64,000 nt of DNA from Lates calcarifer (taxonomy: Eukaryota > Chordata > Actinopteri > Centropomidae), in assembly GCF_001640805.2 (NCBI RefSeq), contig NC_066852.1, positions 12,302,194 through 12,366,193 on the forward strand, in the 5' to 3' direction. The position numbers and the translations under genes were made by a program. The notes below the pieces were generated by a model that was not told the origin of the DNA, did no database searches, and saw only the letters and a program-made list of their open reading frames with translations. Shown piece by piece: positions 47,301-60,129 of the stretch (position 1 is its first letter; every line of letters begins with the position of its first letter).

Positions 47301-50300
47301 AATAACATTTTAAAATGAATCATCCTCAAAAAAGTTTGAACTCAGTTTGGGGACACAGGCCTGAAAAAAGACAACAGCTACTAATAGAGGCAAGAAGAAA
47401 AAAACCTGAATAACTGCCAGCTATTTGTCTTGGGATCACAAGGTTAAAAAGGGAGGCCTGCCCTGAACTTAAGAGGCCCACTGAATGCTTCAAGTAACCC
47501 CATGAAGAAAGGGAGGCTTGGGGCAGGGGCTTTCAAAGTGGAGCGACCGTGGCTTGAGGGAAGGAGGGGAGCAGTCAGCTGACTGGCTGTGTACAGTCTG
47601 CTGTCTACACATGTGTGAGTCTGTGGAATCTGTGGCATGTGGGTTTCTGCATTGTCCTCCAGCCTATGCAGGATAATAATCTCCCTCTATATTATGCTCA
47701 CAAAAAGGACCTGGCCTCAAAGCCATTATTCAAAACATAAAGGACATGGGTGCCGAGGGAGGCAAAAAATATGGTGTGAAGAAAGAGAAACAGGGTCAAA
47801 AGTGACTGAGATTAGTGTCCAATCCTGTAAAAAAAAAATGAGTGTGCCTTTTTACCCTGTAAAGTGTGCAAAGAATGTGTGTCACTCTAAAGATCAGGCT
47901 GAGAAAGATTGGAGATTAAGTGTCTAATCGCCCTGGTATTTCTGAATATTTAAGGGCCATTTAAGTAGGATTGAGGATCACTTTTTTTGTTATCAATAGC
48001 ACATCACGTGAGGATGTTTAACTGTGTCTATCAATCTCACTTGCACCCTCCTTGTTTATCTAGGGCTGAAATCCTAGCACAAAGCTCTCCATTCCCTTTC
48101 ATGGTCCCACTTTGAAGCCATTGCAGAAGTAGGTCACTCAGTTTGATGCTCAGTGTTAATGAAGTAGCCTGCATTGTGCCTGGAGCCATGAAGAGGCGAC
48201 AGGGTCTCCACACTGAGCCACAGGGTTCATCTTCTTCTGCAACCGCGCTCACCTCTTTACCGCCCTGTAACAGAAAACTCAGATCCCACGCTCATTTTCA
48301 ACTCCGCTCACGCTTCTTGGGTCAGAGGAGAAGGGGGAGGGGCGGGGGTGCACAGGAAGACACTGTCAGGAAGTGGCTTGTCCTTTTACTGTAATCTCTG
48401 CAAGTGCTATGCTCTCTTATTCGCTTATTTACACCAGATATCTGTCTGCTCTGTAGTGGTGCTAGTATGACAGTGGTTATTAAAGATAACATTTATTTTC
48501 ACACCTTGTGACCAGAAAAAGTTAGTATATAATAAAGAAGCAGTGTGATGACTATACACACGTTAGCTCAACACTTATCTCACAGGATTACTGAGTGATG
48601 TACCTTTTCCACAAGTTATCCTCACAAATTTGTTTAAATGTAAAAAAAAAAAAAACCTTTTATTCTTTTTTTTTGTTTTGCATGTGTTAAGAGCTGTGTC
48701 TGATGTAATGTATACCAGTGGATCACACTGAACACATATATCTCTATTGGAAAAATAATCATTAATACTGTCATACCAATTATAGACACACCATCCAACA
48801 CTAATAGGAAGTCTCTCTTGGCACAATGCGCACTACACAATCAGCTAGTTAACAGAAGTCTGTTTATTTCCTACATGACCGAAGACCCAGCCAGCACGTA
48901 GACATAGTCAACAAACTGGTGATGAAGTTTGCCACAGCTCAGCTCTTTGTGGTCACTGGCAGCCAACGAGATTAGCATACTTCCTTATTTCACTGTTAAT
49001 GTGATTTTGATTTATGTATGATTGTTCCACATTTTTCCTCACTCTCTACAACTTTTTTGGAGGAACAATGTGGGCAGAGGCATTTCAGAAACAATGCTTT
49101 GACTGTGGTTGAAACCGTTGTTGAGGTCAGTGTATTGGAAGTAATTGGAAGTCAAAAAATAGAAAATGGTTCTATAACACTAAATCACAGCAGAATAAAT
49201 AAAACATGACAATGTATAGCTTGAAAAGAGACTGTAATTACTTCTTACTGAGTTTTACCAGTGGCTAATGGTAGCTAATAGTAGCTAATGCAAACGTTTT
49301 AATTTCTGCATAATTTATATTACTAACTACTTTGCTGACTTTGCTTGTGATTCTGCTAACTTAAGCTGCATTTTATCATCAACTAAATATCGGTCCTTAT
49401 CATTGATATAAACCTGAGCTTCTGATTTTAGACACAGCTGCTCTCCAGCAGTTGGCCTCCTGGGAGATCCTTTGGCCTGTCTGTGGTTTTGTCTGGTGCT
49501 GAATGTAAAATGCTTGGACCAATTGCGAGTGAGGCCACTTTCACTGAGGCTGCACCTGTCCCTGCAACTGGGCCTTGTTTGTTTACTTATCCTGCGACCG
49601 TTACTGCAAGCCTCATGCTTCGCTACACAAGAAACAGCAGCTGTGTCATTTCGGTTGTTTTGAAGTCCAGTAGGAGGAGTCATTTCATGCTGCAGCAGTT
49701 TGTCTCAATGATGCTGATCAGATGATGAAGAGATCATCGGGTACACTGGGAGAGTTGTAAGCTGGTGGAGGAGTCTCCATAATCTAACGCAGTGCAGCCA
49801 TGTATCTGAGCTGGGTAGCAGCAGGTGGACTCACACTCTGTAGAGAGACAAGTGGTTTCTGCTGCACTACATTCACACCCTGCTGCCCAGCATATGGCTC
49901 TTCTGTGGGCAAACTGAAAATAGATTTTGTCACAAGCAAAAAGATCTTTCCCATGTCAGGTGTCCTTGCACCAGATCACCTAGAACTAGTGTGACATTAA
50001 AAATCACTTATTCTGCAGTGTAGCACCAGATGCAGCATTATTCTGGAAGAACATACAAGACATACAGTTTGCAAGAATCTAGTCTTTGGTTGCTACAAAG
50101 CTGGGAGCAATGCTGAAATGACATTGAAAATATATTTTAAACACTCATTAATCATGGCCACGCCCACACACAAATGCCATGCAAGATATTTTGTCTTCAA
50201 GCCAAGAGCAAAGGGCAAAGGCAAAGCTGCATTGTAGTTCAGTATTTTGTAAGGATGTATACTATATGAAATGCACCTTAACTCTTGTACATGCATGTGT

Positions 50301-53300
50301 TCAGTAACTGAATAAATCTTCTCGCTTAAACAGTTATGTCACCTACAGCCCTCCATAATCTGTGCCTGGGGACTGCCCTGGTTGCTAAGAGGGGTCAGTG
50401 AAGGTCATATAGATTTCTTAATGCCCCACATTCAGATGAGCTGTCATGCAGCTACAGGTGACATATTTTACTACTTCAAAGTCTGTTAAAAGTGAGGGCC
50501 GTAACAATGCGTTTCAGAGAGAAGTTTAGCAACAATAACACATATAGGGCACCTTGGGTCAGGCTTTCAGAGAAATAATGTGTGAGTGGGGCACCTCATG
50601 AATTAGTGAGGCAGGGGATGTCTTTTGTTCTCTTTGGACTGAGGTGAGGTCTGTCTCAGACAAGGATTATCCCAAGCCGAGTGGTGAATGCCCCTTCCCA
50701 GGGCCCAGTCATGCAGTCAATGATCTATTGTGGGCACTAATCAGGCTGTAGTAGATATTTGCATATTATCAGTGATCTCAGCCAAGTGTGAGCAAGACAT
50801 GTCATTCGGTGAGTAGAGCTGGTGCAGCACGCTGCTCAGATATCAGGTCCTCCACTAATGACTCATTTCCTGCCTTCGGTTACAGATTGAGATCATATAA
50901 AAAGAGAGAAAAAGGGGGAGAAAAGGTCACGAAGTAAGTGTGCACAAGTCAGAGTGAGCATTGCATTTTGCAGCGTGCATTAACTTCACCTCAGGTTTCT
51001 CTAGCCTGCATGTGCAGGATGTCCTCTGACACAGGAAGCCTTATTCAAACGTCAGTAGAAGAGAAGGGAGGAGCCTGGTTTGGTGGGGTGGGGGTGGGTG
51101 GGGGGGGGTCTGTTGTGGTGACTCAGAGAGCAGACGGTCCGGCCCAGCACGTCACATCTCCTCCTCACCCTCTCTGTTTCTGCTCCATCCAACCTGTTTG
51201 CATGTCTCTGTCAGCGCCGGCTGAGGAGCTCGTGTTTAGCACACAGTGAACTCATTGACCTCAGCTCCGCAGGCATAAACATCTCACTCTGCCACCCGCC
51301 CCGTCCTCACCTCGAACTCTGTAACCTCCCTCTGCTTTCTTTTTCAGTGAAAATTTCTCCTTTGTGCACGGCCCACTGCTTCTGCTCTGAGGATCAGGCT
51401 TCAGAGGCTTGATGTATCGCTTGAGGTTGAACTCACTGTGGTCCAGTGCCTTCATATGGGGACTGTTTTAAAAATATTTCTCAAAATAGTTTTAATGTTT
51501 TTTTTCTGTTTCTGTTCCATCCTCGATAAGAAATAGTTCTTTAACTACTTTTTTTCTATTAGAGAGTTATGAGTGTTAATATTCTTACAATAAATAATTC
51601 ACAGATAAATCTTAATTTAGTAGGATATATTTCTGTCATATTAATATGATTGAATATGAGTCATACTCCGATGATTAACAAGTACTGAATGCGTCTGCTG
51701 AAAACCATTACCCCAAACCAAGACCAACATTTCGCAGACACACTCAGACAATCTGTCTGTTGTTTTGAATGTGAGTGTCTTTATCTCCATGCTTTGTATA
51801 TCCCTGTTGAATCCTGTGGTTGGGGACATCTGGCTTTACTAACTGCAGGGAGCTGCTTTTGGGTTCACATGGGTATTGAAGGGAAATTCCCTGCTAGTTT
51901 GTCTTGTGTTGCTCTTTGGTCTTTTATTGTAGCCTCTATCCAGCACAGCCATGAGTTGCACATTGGGAACACTTTGTCCAGAGAGACCGAGCCATAGCGC
52001 ATCTGTGTCCTGCATGACTGTCTCCCTGTTCCCCAGCCATCGTTGTTTTTCTTCCTGAGGGAATTACCGCAGGAGGTGGCTCGTCTATCCTCTTTAGGGT
52101 TTTTAACATAGCATTAAAGAAAACGTACTAAATGAGGCTTTAGGTGTATACGTGTTAGCACAAGGACAAATGTGACCACATATAGTTGGGTTGGGTAAAA
52201 ACCAAAGAAATACAGACTGAATCAGCTCTTTCAGTAGGGTTGTTGTCAAAGTAGGACTCTGGGTTTGAGACAAAACTCAGACAAGGTTGAATCTTTATAC
52301 ACGTTTCCAACAGCGGTGATGATTCTGTTCTAATTTGTTCGGTAACGCATCTTCTAAAATTAGCAACTTTACAAGTGTGTTGTGCTGTTTTTTCAGTTTG
52401 CTGGAGCAGTGCTGCTGAAAGGGTGGGATAGGGCTGTGCTGATAAAACCTGAAATCACAGGAAACATATGAATATTGCATACTGTGAGGAGGGAATAGGA
52501 TGACCAACCTAATACAAGCACAGCTGCAAGCAATTAAAGGATGACAAGAGCTAAATGGGACAAATTAAAAAGTTAAAACTTCAAGGAAACCCACATCACA
52601 TGGATTTTAATAAAGGTTATAAAAAGCACTGTGATGGAAATGCATTTTAACGTGAAAGAGGAGGAGGCAGTGATGGATACAAGTCATGTGAAAACACTTT
52701 TAAAACTGTCAAATACACAAAAATGCTAAACATTGCTTAGCTCATGGTACGTCTAGGTTTTTTTTTTTCTGTACTTTTCATTTACTTTTCTTTCATTATA
52801 GGTTCTTGTGCTTGGAGAAAAAAATCTGGCCAGGCTTTTCTGTTGTGCCTTTAGTCATTTCTTTTGTTTTGCCGTCATATTCAGTAACTGATACTGTACA
52901 CTTGCTTTTCTGACGTCTGTTTTTGCAAGAGTACCAAATATTTATGTAGTGTAAAATAAATGACACCACACATTCCATCCATCCCTCGCTCCCTCATGCC
53001 AAAGTGAACAGTTTCGGTTTCTCGGGAGAGCGTGAGGAGGGAGTGGAAAAAGCTTGGTAGACATAATATTGTTAGCAGAGGATATGGATGTACACATGCT
53101 TTCTGTTAATCTGCCAGCTTTGACATCACACTCAGTTACCGGCTCCCTCTCCACTCTGTATAAAAAATGTCAAATGTTTCCTCTGCAAGATAAAACACCT
53201 TCTCATTCCTATTGAAAAGCAAAGGAAGGGATGGTTGCTTCTTTTTTCACCAGGATCAGCATTTCTTTGCATAACATGGCTTTCCAACCTTGAACACTTA

Positions 53301-54847
53301 ACTGGAATAGTTAGTCATTCATAAAGAAAATACAGAGCTGTTACTTAGAAACAATTCATTCTTTTCCCCTACAGAACTCCATCAGACACAACCTGTCCCT
53401 GCACAGCCGGTTTGTACGCATACAGAATGAGGGAACAGGAAAAAGCTCCTGGTGGATGCTGAACCCAGAAGGAGGAAAGAATGGAAAGTCACCTCGACGC
53501 AGAGCTGCCTCCATGGACAACAACAGCAAACTTGCCAAGAGCAGAGGAAAGGCGACAAAGAAAAAGGTACAGTTCCATTAATTAATTCTGTACTTGTATA
53601 GTTAATGTGTATTAATTGTCTACAGCCTATGTGAGGTTTTTATCTTTTTCTCTGCCCAGATGGCTCTACAAGAAGGGGCTGAGGGAGGAGCTGGCAGCCC
53701 TAGTTCCCAGTACTCTAACTGGCTTGGAAGCCCAAACTCCCACAGTAACGAGGACTTTGAAACCTGGAGCTCCTTTAGGACGCGTACCAGTTCTGATGCC
53801 AGCACTCTCAGCGGTCACCATTCGCCTTTCCCTTCCGAACAGGATGACCTGGGGGAGTCCGACGGCCACTTGATGTATCCTGGCGCGACAGGGACCAAGA
53901 TAACCTCCACGCTGCCCAGTCTGTCTGAGGTTACTGGATCCTTGGGCCAACATGGCTCAGAGAATGTCATGGAGAGCCTGCTGGATAACCTGAACCTGCT
54001 GTCTCCCAAAAACCCACCGCTGGGCTCCGACTCCTCGCATTCCTCAAATGCTGCCATGCTTCAGAGTAGCCCCTACAACTCATCTGGCTTGACCCCGCAC
54101 ACACAGCAGGACTACCGAAAGTGCATGTACGGCCAGGTGAGGATGAACCCTCTCTCCCCTGCTCCCATGCAGACGCTGCCAGAGACCAAGCCTGGCTTTG
54201 GGGCTTATGAGAACCAGTATATCTGCTCTGCTGGCCTCCTCAAAGAGTTGCTGACCACAGATGCAGATGCTAGTAGGGACATGATGACCTCTAGGGATAC
54301 ACTGGTGTCCCAGGTTGGGAGGGGAGGTTGCCTGTTACCCACTTACAGCAGCCAGAGCCATGCGGGGGGTCATAGTGCAGTAAAAATGATGAATCCTCCT
54401 CAGAGACACCCAGTTCCTCATGTAAACCCACAAGCTATACATAGCCAGGGTCCTTCAACCTCACGAGACTTGAATAGCTGTAACATGATCCCACTGACTA
54501 GCCTGACTAGTCTTTCAGGGGCTCCTCCTCGGATGACCAGCCTGAGGACATGCATGCAGCAGCCCCGGGGACATCCAGCACACACTAATGATGTCTCGGC
54601 AAGCTACGGCAGAAGTAACGGCTACAGGGAGCTTAACTCTGTTCACCCACATGGTCACCATCAGGAGCGGCTGCCCAGTGACCTGGACAACATGTCCATC
54701 GAGAGGCTTGAATGTGACATGGAGTCTGTCCTCCACGACACCCTCATGGATGATGGGGCACTGGACTTTAACTTTGACCCCACAGCTGGACCTCATGGGT
54801 TTCCCCAGAGGGTGAAGACCACCACACACAGCTGGGTGTCAGGCTAG
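41396..54847 (+). CDS. foxo1: Forkhead box protein O1
   Basis: Three coding exons: 41396-42010, 53375-53566 and 53660-54847, giving 664 residues (human FOXO1 has 655). The N-terminus has [20 protein letters not shown] with the first AKT site (T28). A histidine run ([20 protein letters not shown], about 97-116) and a glutamine-rich stretch follow. The forkhead domain starts near [18 protein letters not shown] and is split by the 11.4 kb intron at GWK/NSIRHN, the usual FOXO position. Nuclear localisation and the second AKT site are in [11 protein letters not shown] (S251); the third is RTRTSS (S314) with the CK1-type serine track. [11 protein letters not shown] is the export signal, LLKELLT an LxxLL box, and [19 protein letters not shown] the transactivation end. 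Ends [10 protein letters not shown] as in mammals. Insulin/PI3K-AKT-controlled transcription factor. A further intron (53567-53659) splits the region that is one exon in human FOXO1. Which fish paralogue (a or b) is uncertain. Confidence 0.97.
42011..53374 (+). other. foxo1 intron 1 (about 11.4 kb)
   Basis: A large intron inside the forkhead domain, bounded by AAG then GTGAGT and CTACAG then AACTCC. It contains a dispersed repeat (46715-47222), short A/T tracts, a G-rich patch near 51085-51110, and a 300-base stretch at 50560-50880 that looks motif-dense. No convincing nested gene was found: ORFs at 44089-44607 and 45207-45503 have no recognised domain. Confidence 0.85.
46715..47222 (-). repeat. 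Dispersed fish repeat, inverse orientation to the 15840-16262 copy
   Basis: On the plus strand it reads AATTGTCATGAAATTTTGCA, CCCAGAGGATGAATATCAAT and GTTAGCATGCTGACGTTAGC, closing with CTGCTAGCATGGCTATAGAC. These are reverse-complement counterparts of the phrases at 15840-16262. It lies inside foxo1 intron 1. Confidence 0.7.
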
Positions 54848-56830
54848 GACACACTGTGGATCACAAACAGGTGAGACTGACAATTAGTCTAGCAGGATGT
54901 ACAGTTATTCAAACTTTCAGCAAACCTCCTTGAACATTTTCTGTTCTCTCTTACAGGTTTTCTCAGCATCTTGCCATCAGTCACTGTGATTTAGAGATTG
55001 GAAAAAGCCACCACCATTACTCTCCACAGAGCATTTGACACAAAGTTTTTTTTCACAGTTTTGTATGTCTTGAGTTGCAGCTCCATGTCTAAGAATGTAT
55101 GTTACTTTACACTTCTGTTTATCACTCAGATCCAGATACTGAAATAAGACACAGCAGCCAAACCTGTTGCCATTTATAACAGCACTGAACCTGTTTAAAA
55201 AATATTTTATGACAGAAACTGACAAGCCTGCATTTGCAAACTAGTCTTGTTTGTCTTATATTTGATTATTTTTGCCGATTCATGGCATATTAAAATATAT
55301 AGTATAGTATATCAAATAAGACAGAGTGCCTGACAAAAAAAATAGCCTGTAAAAAAATTATGCATATGATTTGTGGCCAGTTTGGTACCATCTGGTGAAT
55401 GGAGCCAGTATTGGATTAATATGGAGTCAACACAGCAGTATGAAGTTAGTGATAACAGCATCTTTCCTCAGTTTCATTGAACTCATTAAGTGGTTTTTGG
55501 TCCTGTGCTTAAAATTTCATGTATAGACTGAAATTGGCACTGAAATCTTGCTGTATAATGTTCTAATAGACCCAAAAACCTGCCCAGTCAGATGTTCTGT
55601 ATGGTCTGATCAGTGAGACAAATTTCAGATTAAATTTGAGATAATGTTTCAGCATCCAGCCCCGAATGGCAAAAGATTACACTCTCACTCTAGTGAGATA
55701 ATTAGGCTTGATAGATAAACCAGTGTATCATCGTCATAGTGAAACACATTAACACATTAACATTATCAAAATAGCGAATTAAGCCAGAGGAAATGTACAG
55801 TGTACAAAAGGATATGTACAGTAATGGACCACATAGCAGATTGTGAAAAAAACACCAGTAAATCCTTGATAGAAATTTTGACACAAGCTGCATCTCTGAC
55901 TGAAATTATCTCATCATTCAGATACTGTATGAAAATATTTATTTATGTTTTTACTCTAAGTTTAGCTGATGGATTTTTGCTTTTTACTTTGTATGCTTAT
56001 GAAAATGTGTGTGCCTATGCTGTGTACAATGTGTATACTGTATTTGAGTTATATGATATTGTATTGCTGTAATTTTTTTTTTTTTTTTTACGTCAAACTA
56101 ATATTAAAGAAGGAAATTACAGATACATTAGAAATGTTGCCTTCTGAAAACAGTTTACTAAAAGTCTGTATCGGTCTCAATTAATGTAGAGAAGTTTTCA
56201 TGCAGTAAGAGATGTTGAGAAATTGTGAGTGTTTGGGAACACCTATCGCACAGGTCCCTAAGCATATTATTTTGCCTCATCAGACTCATTAATTATGAAT
56301 GTTGCTGTCAGGGGAAAACCTCCCAACTCTCTCTATGATTACATGAACTTCTGTGGCTATGAAAAACAAAAACTGCTTTTGATGAACTGGTGATCAAATG
56401 GTGATCAAGTTAAAGTCAAAGCTCACTCACTGAAAAAGGGACATTTTGGGGAACTTTGGAGATTTTGACCTGACTAATGCTGTCTGATACAGGGTGAGCA
56501 GGAGTAGGTGGAGATGATGAGATCCTGAATTGACTGGAAATGGATGATGGCCTTCAAAGCTCAGCTACAGTTTTTATGCACCAAAGAGTTCTCTACTCCA
56601 CCAAACGCAATTCAACGAAAGCGTTCGCACTGTGCCTACACGGTCTTACAGACTTTTAATGTTGTAAATATTATTTTCTTCAGTAGTACATTTTTGTATA
56701 TGAAGGTTTTAAATTACTTGTAAGAATTGTACTGAAATATTATACTCTTATGTATGATTGTGTTAGAAATGGTTGTTTACATATCTAAGTCCAACCTATA
56801 TCAATAAATATATGAACACTCATACCTCAA
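54848..56830 (+). other. foxo1 3' UTR with an intron, ending at AATAAA
   Basis: After the TAG (54845-54847) the sequence CACAAACAG then GTGAGA (donor at about 54871) and CTTACAG then GTTTTC (acceptor at about 54957) define an 87-base intron inside the 3' UTR. Human FOXO1 also has a splice junction in its 3' UTR shortly after the stop. AT-rich sequence with scattered ATTTA words follows. The AATAAA at 56803-56808 (TATCAATAAATATATG) is the best polyadenylation signal, giving a 3' UTR of about 1.9 kb. Confidence 0.6.
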
Positions 56831-59800
56831 AATATTTTACCTCTGAAGTGTTGAAGGGATTTTTCCTGCCATTTTCCTCAGTGAGTAATGTATTGAATTC
56901 ATCTCAATTTTTACTTTTTTGTGTGTGTGTTTGATTAATTCTGAAACCAGTTGTATTTGGACCTGTTCATCTGTCTTTGCATTTCTAATGTTTTCTTGTG
57001 CTTGAGGATTATAGCCATTAGTTTATAGTAAACGTTATGTGACAGCACAGCTACAGCTTAAATTAAATACAAATTTGTATGAAATTATAGATTTTGAAAG
57101 ACTTTTAAAAAATGTATATTCATGTGTTCAGTCAAAACTCAATGTAAGAAATTCAGTAGACATAATTGAATTATGTTGGGGCATAAAAGTACTATTTCTA
57201 GAATTACTGAAGCCTATTAAAAATAAAATATGTGATAGGAGTATTTTAGTAATGGGTCAACATAGCTACCTTGCACAAATGAGATTAAATTTACAAAAGT
57301 ACTTGAGCCTGTTACATTTGATGATGAAAAAGAGCATAGTGCATTTTTAGGTGTAATATTTGACATTACACAAATGATGACATCTACCTATGTGCAAATA
57401 TTATTTGCAGGAAAATATTGAGTGTCTTATTTTGTCTTTGATATCTACATCGAGGTATTGTTGAAATAATTCTTTTTTTTTTTTTTTCTATGTAACCCAT
57501 TCCAGGGCATAAATCGCCATGTCAGCTCATAATTAAAGGAAGAAAAACAGAGTTGCATTTGTGTATCTTTATTACAGTTGTATCTTTATTTTTTGTTTTG
57601 TGGGTTTTGGGCAGACAAGAACTTGAAGTCCTAACTGTATGCAACTCCTGTGCCTTAGAGCATTTTAAACAGTGAGGCTGGTGGTGAGGAATGAGGTTTG
57701 TGCAGTATAAAAACACCACATTAAGCACATACAGTACAGTATCCAGCCCACTCGCTCTCACCAAGATCCTCAGAGATCATGCCGGGTTACACAGGTCAGT
57801 CATATCAATCTTATGCATGAAACAGTAAAGTACATTATTTTGTTGTTCAGTTGTCCTTATGTAGCCTTTAGAAAATGCTTCCTCCTAGGTGAGAGACCAA
57901 ATGAGTCACAGATGCAGATGTCACATCTCACATCTCACTGTGGGCTTCAATAAATTTATCACCCAGGAAGTCAAATCTAACACCAAGAGCACCACCACTG
58001 ACAAACCTATCAACTTTTGCCACTGTTCACTTCTGGCAAAGAGAAGCCTTTTATGGCTGATAACTTGATTTGAGTGTTGATTCCTTGAACCTAAAACTAT
58101 CATTCATTTTCATAGCTAGTACAGTAAGTGTATGTGCAAATCTTTCTGCAATGAAAACAAATCACTGAGTCATGCGATTGTTATCGTAAATGACATGTGA
58201 GCATTTACCTGTGGGAAGTGCAATGAATGAATGAATGAAACGTGTTATTGCTGATTCACATTATATTAGCACAACAAAAACACACTGTACCTCCAACTCT
58301 CTGCCTGCAGATCGTTTCCAGGTTATCAGCCCAGTGCAGTAGTTAAAAGTTTTCCACAACTTCTGATCACTATCAAGGCACATTTTCATTCCTTCCTATG
58401 GTGACTCACTGAGCCTCTACAGTTTCTTGGCTAACTGGCATTGAATGAGCTGTGACCTGGGTTCCTGCAGTTGGGTCTTTAACAGAAATTGTGTAGCAGT
58501 GGGGCAGTAAATCTAAACATTTCCTAATTAATATAAATGGATACCATTAGAACAGACTGAGGGTTTCTTAAGGCCTCAGTGTGCTTCACACAAACAAGGT
58601 TGCTCAACATGTCGTCTGACTACGTCTTAAGGTGTTTGTGCCTGCTTTAGACGGCCACACTCAGACACAAAAAGTTGCTGTCCTATCCTCCTCCTGAGTC
58701 TTTGCAGTCTCTATGTAATTATGTTCATGAATGATGTCTTATTATAGTGGGTGGTTGGCTTCTCAGCTATTGCAAGACTGTCTGTCCTCTCATGTCCGCT
58801 TCCTTTAGAGTTTTAGTATCACCCACACTGACTGACTGATGTGGCCTCTGTACTGAAGTGCCTATGTCTCAGTTCAGTTGTTAATTTCAAGTAAACTGCT
58901 GGCATTTTGAGAGACATAAAAACAGCACATAATGTCACATTCATATAGAGTTTCGTGCAAGTTGTCTTGCTTCTTCTTGAGTTAATTTATCAAAAAAAAG
59001 AAAGTAGGTGTCCATGGTGCAAAATGCTGAGAAAGCGGTTACCATGCGAGAAAATCCACCTACGTTATCACTGAATTTAATCTCTGAGCTAATGACATGA
59101 TCATGCAGCCCCCTTAAATGAAACCACAAAGCTGAAAAAAAGTAATGAGACATTTAAAGTAGAAGGCAGTCAGATGAAATCCATTGCATGTTGTGCTTTA
59201 CATATATATTTTCGCTGAGCTCAGAACATCCGCAGCATGAAACTTAGCTGCTGGTTAAGCTGAGTATTCAGAAAATGAGCAGGCTGCAACCCATTTCAAC
59301 CCACAACTTCAGAATTGTTTCCCAGAAACATAACATTTTCATGGTAACAAATGTGAACAAACTGTAAATTAATCATCATCCATGTGGCCTGTTTGTTGCC
59401 ACCTGAAGTCTACTACCTACTCGTAAACGTAAAACAAGCTCAGTTAACAGGTTTTACTGGGAACAGGAAATATTTAAGTGGAGTTTGAGAAAATACCAAA
59501 TGGAATGGAAGTTATTATAATATATAATTATATGTTATTATAATTATAATATCTCAACATCTTTTCACACTTTTGTCTCCACCAAATGTGATAAACTTGA
59601 TGCGACTGATAGCAGATTCATTTCCTGTATGAAAATAAGCCACATTACATTCCATGCCACTTCAAAAACTTCTGTACTTGTGCTTGTCTTCCATCACTCA
59701 TTTCTCAAATGTATTCTCTTAATAGTACCACACCCAGCCATCTTCATACACAATTAATCACACCATGAGAGCCATTCAACAGCATAGAGGCACATTACAA

Positions 59801-60100
59801 ATATGCTGCTTAAGTGGTTGTTGTTTCCAGAGCCATTGGGTCATCTCTCCTGCCTGACTGGTCAATAAAGTGTGTTAGGAGAAGCCTGGTTGGGTGGCTA
59901 AGTGTAGATGTCTGCCGTCACCTATTTGTTTGACTGGGGCACATCTTCTCTGCCTCACTGGCTACAAACCATGCACTCTAGCATAGCCGACATATGAACT
60001 ACTGCTCAACTTACACAAAAGTATGAACATTTATAATAAATACTTTGATGTTTTGGGAAATACCCTTTTTTTTTTGTTGTTTTCCTGTTACTGCATGTTC
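56831..60100. other. Intergenic DNA downstream of foxo1; no gene supported
   Basis: AT-rich with poly-T runs (near 57473-57488), a short (ATGA)n run near 58224-58240, and the small candidate exon at 57706-57794. Longer frames such as 57039-57350 are AT-driven and match nothing. Confidence 0.5.
57706..57794 (+). other. Candidate TATA promoter and short first coding exon of an unidentified gene
   Basis: TATAAAAA (57706-57713) is followed about 65 bases later by an ATG (57779) opening a 16-base frame MPGYT plus one base. A strong donor (ACACAG then GTCAGT, 57795) follows. The spacing and order are right for a TATA-driven first exon. PGYTG occurs in DUF2475/FAM166-type ciliary proteins, but six residues cannot identify a gene and I found no second exon in the remaining 6 kb. 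It may be chance. Confidence 0.25.
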
Positions 60101-60129
60101 AAACAGCACATAAGGTAAATTTAAGAGGC

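Noticed and set aside
49330..49990. Cluster of medium frames on both strands in foxo1 intron 1, considered as a retroelement fragment
   Set aside because: No reverse transcriptase, integrase or nucleocapsid motif could be read; left unassigned.
57039..57350. 103-codon frame downstream of foxo1
   Set aside because: AT-driven frame of Leu/Ile/Lys composition, no domain and no splice context.
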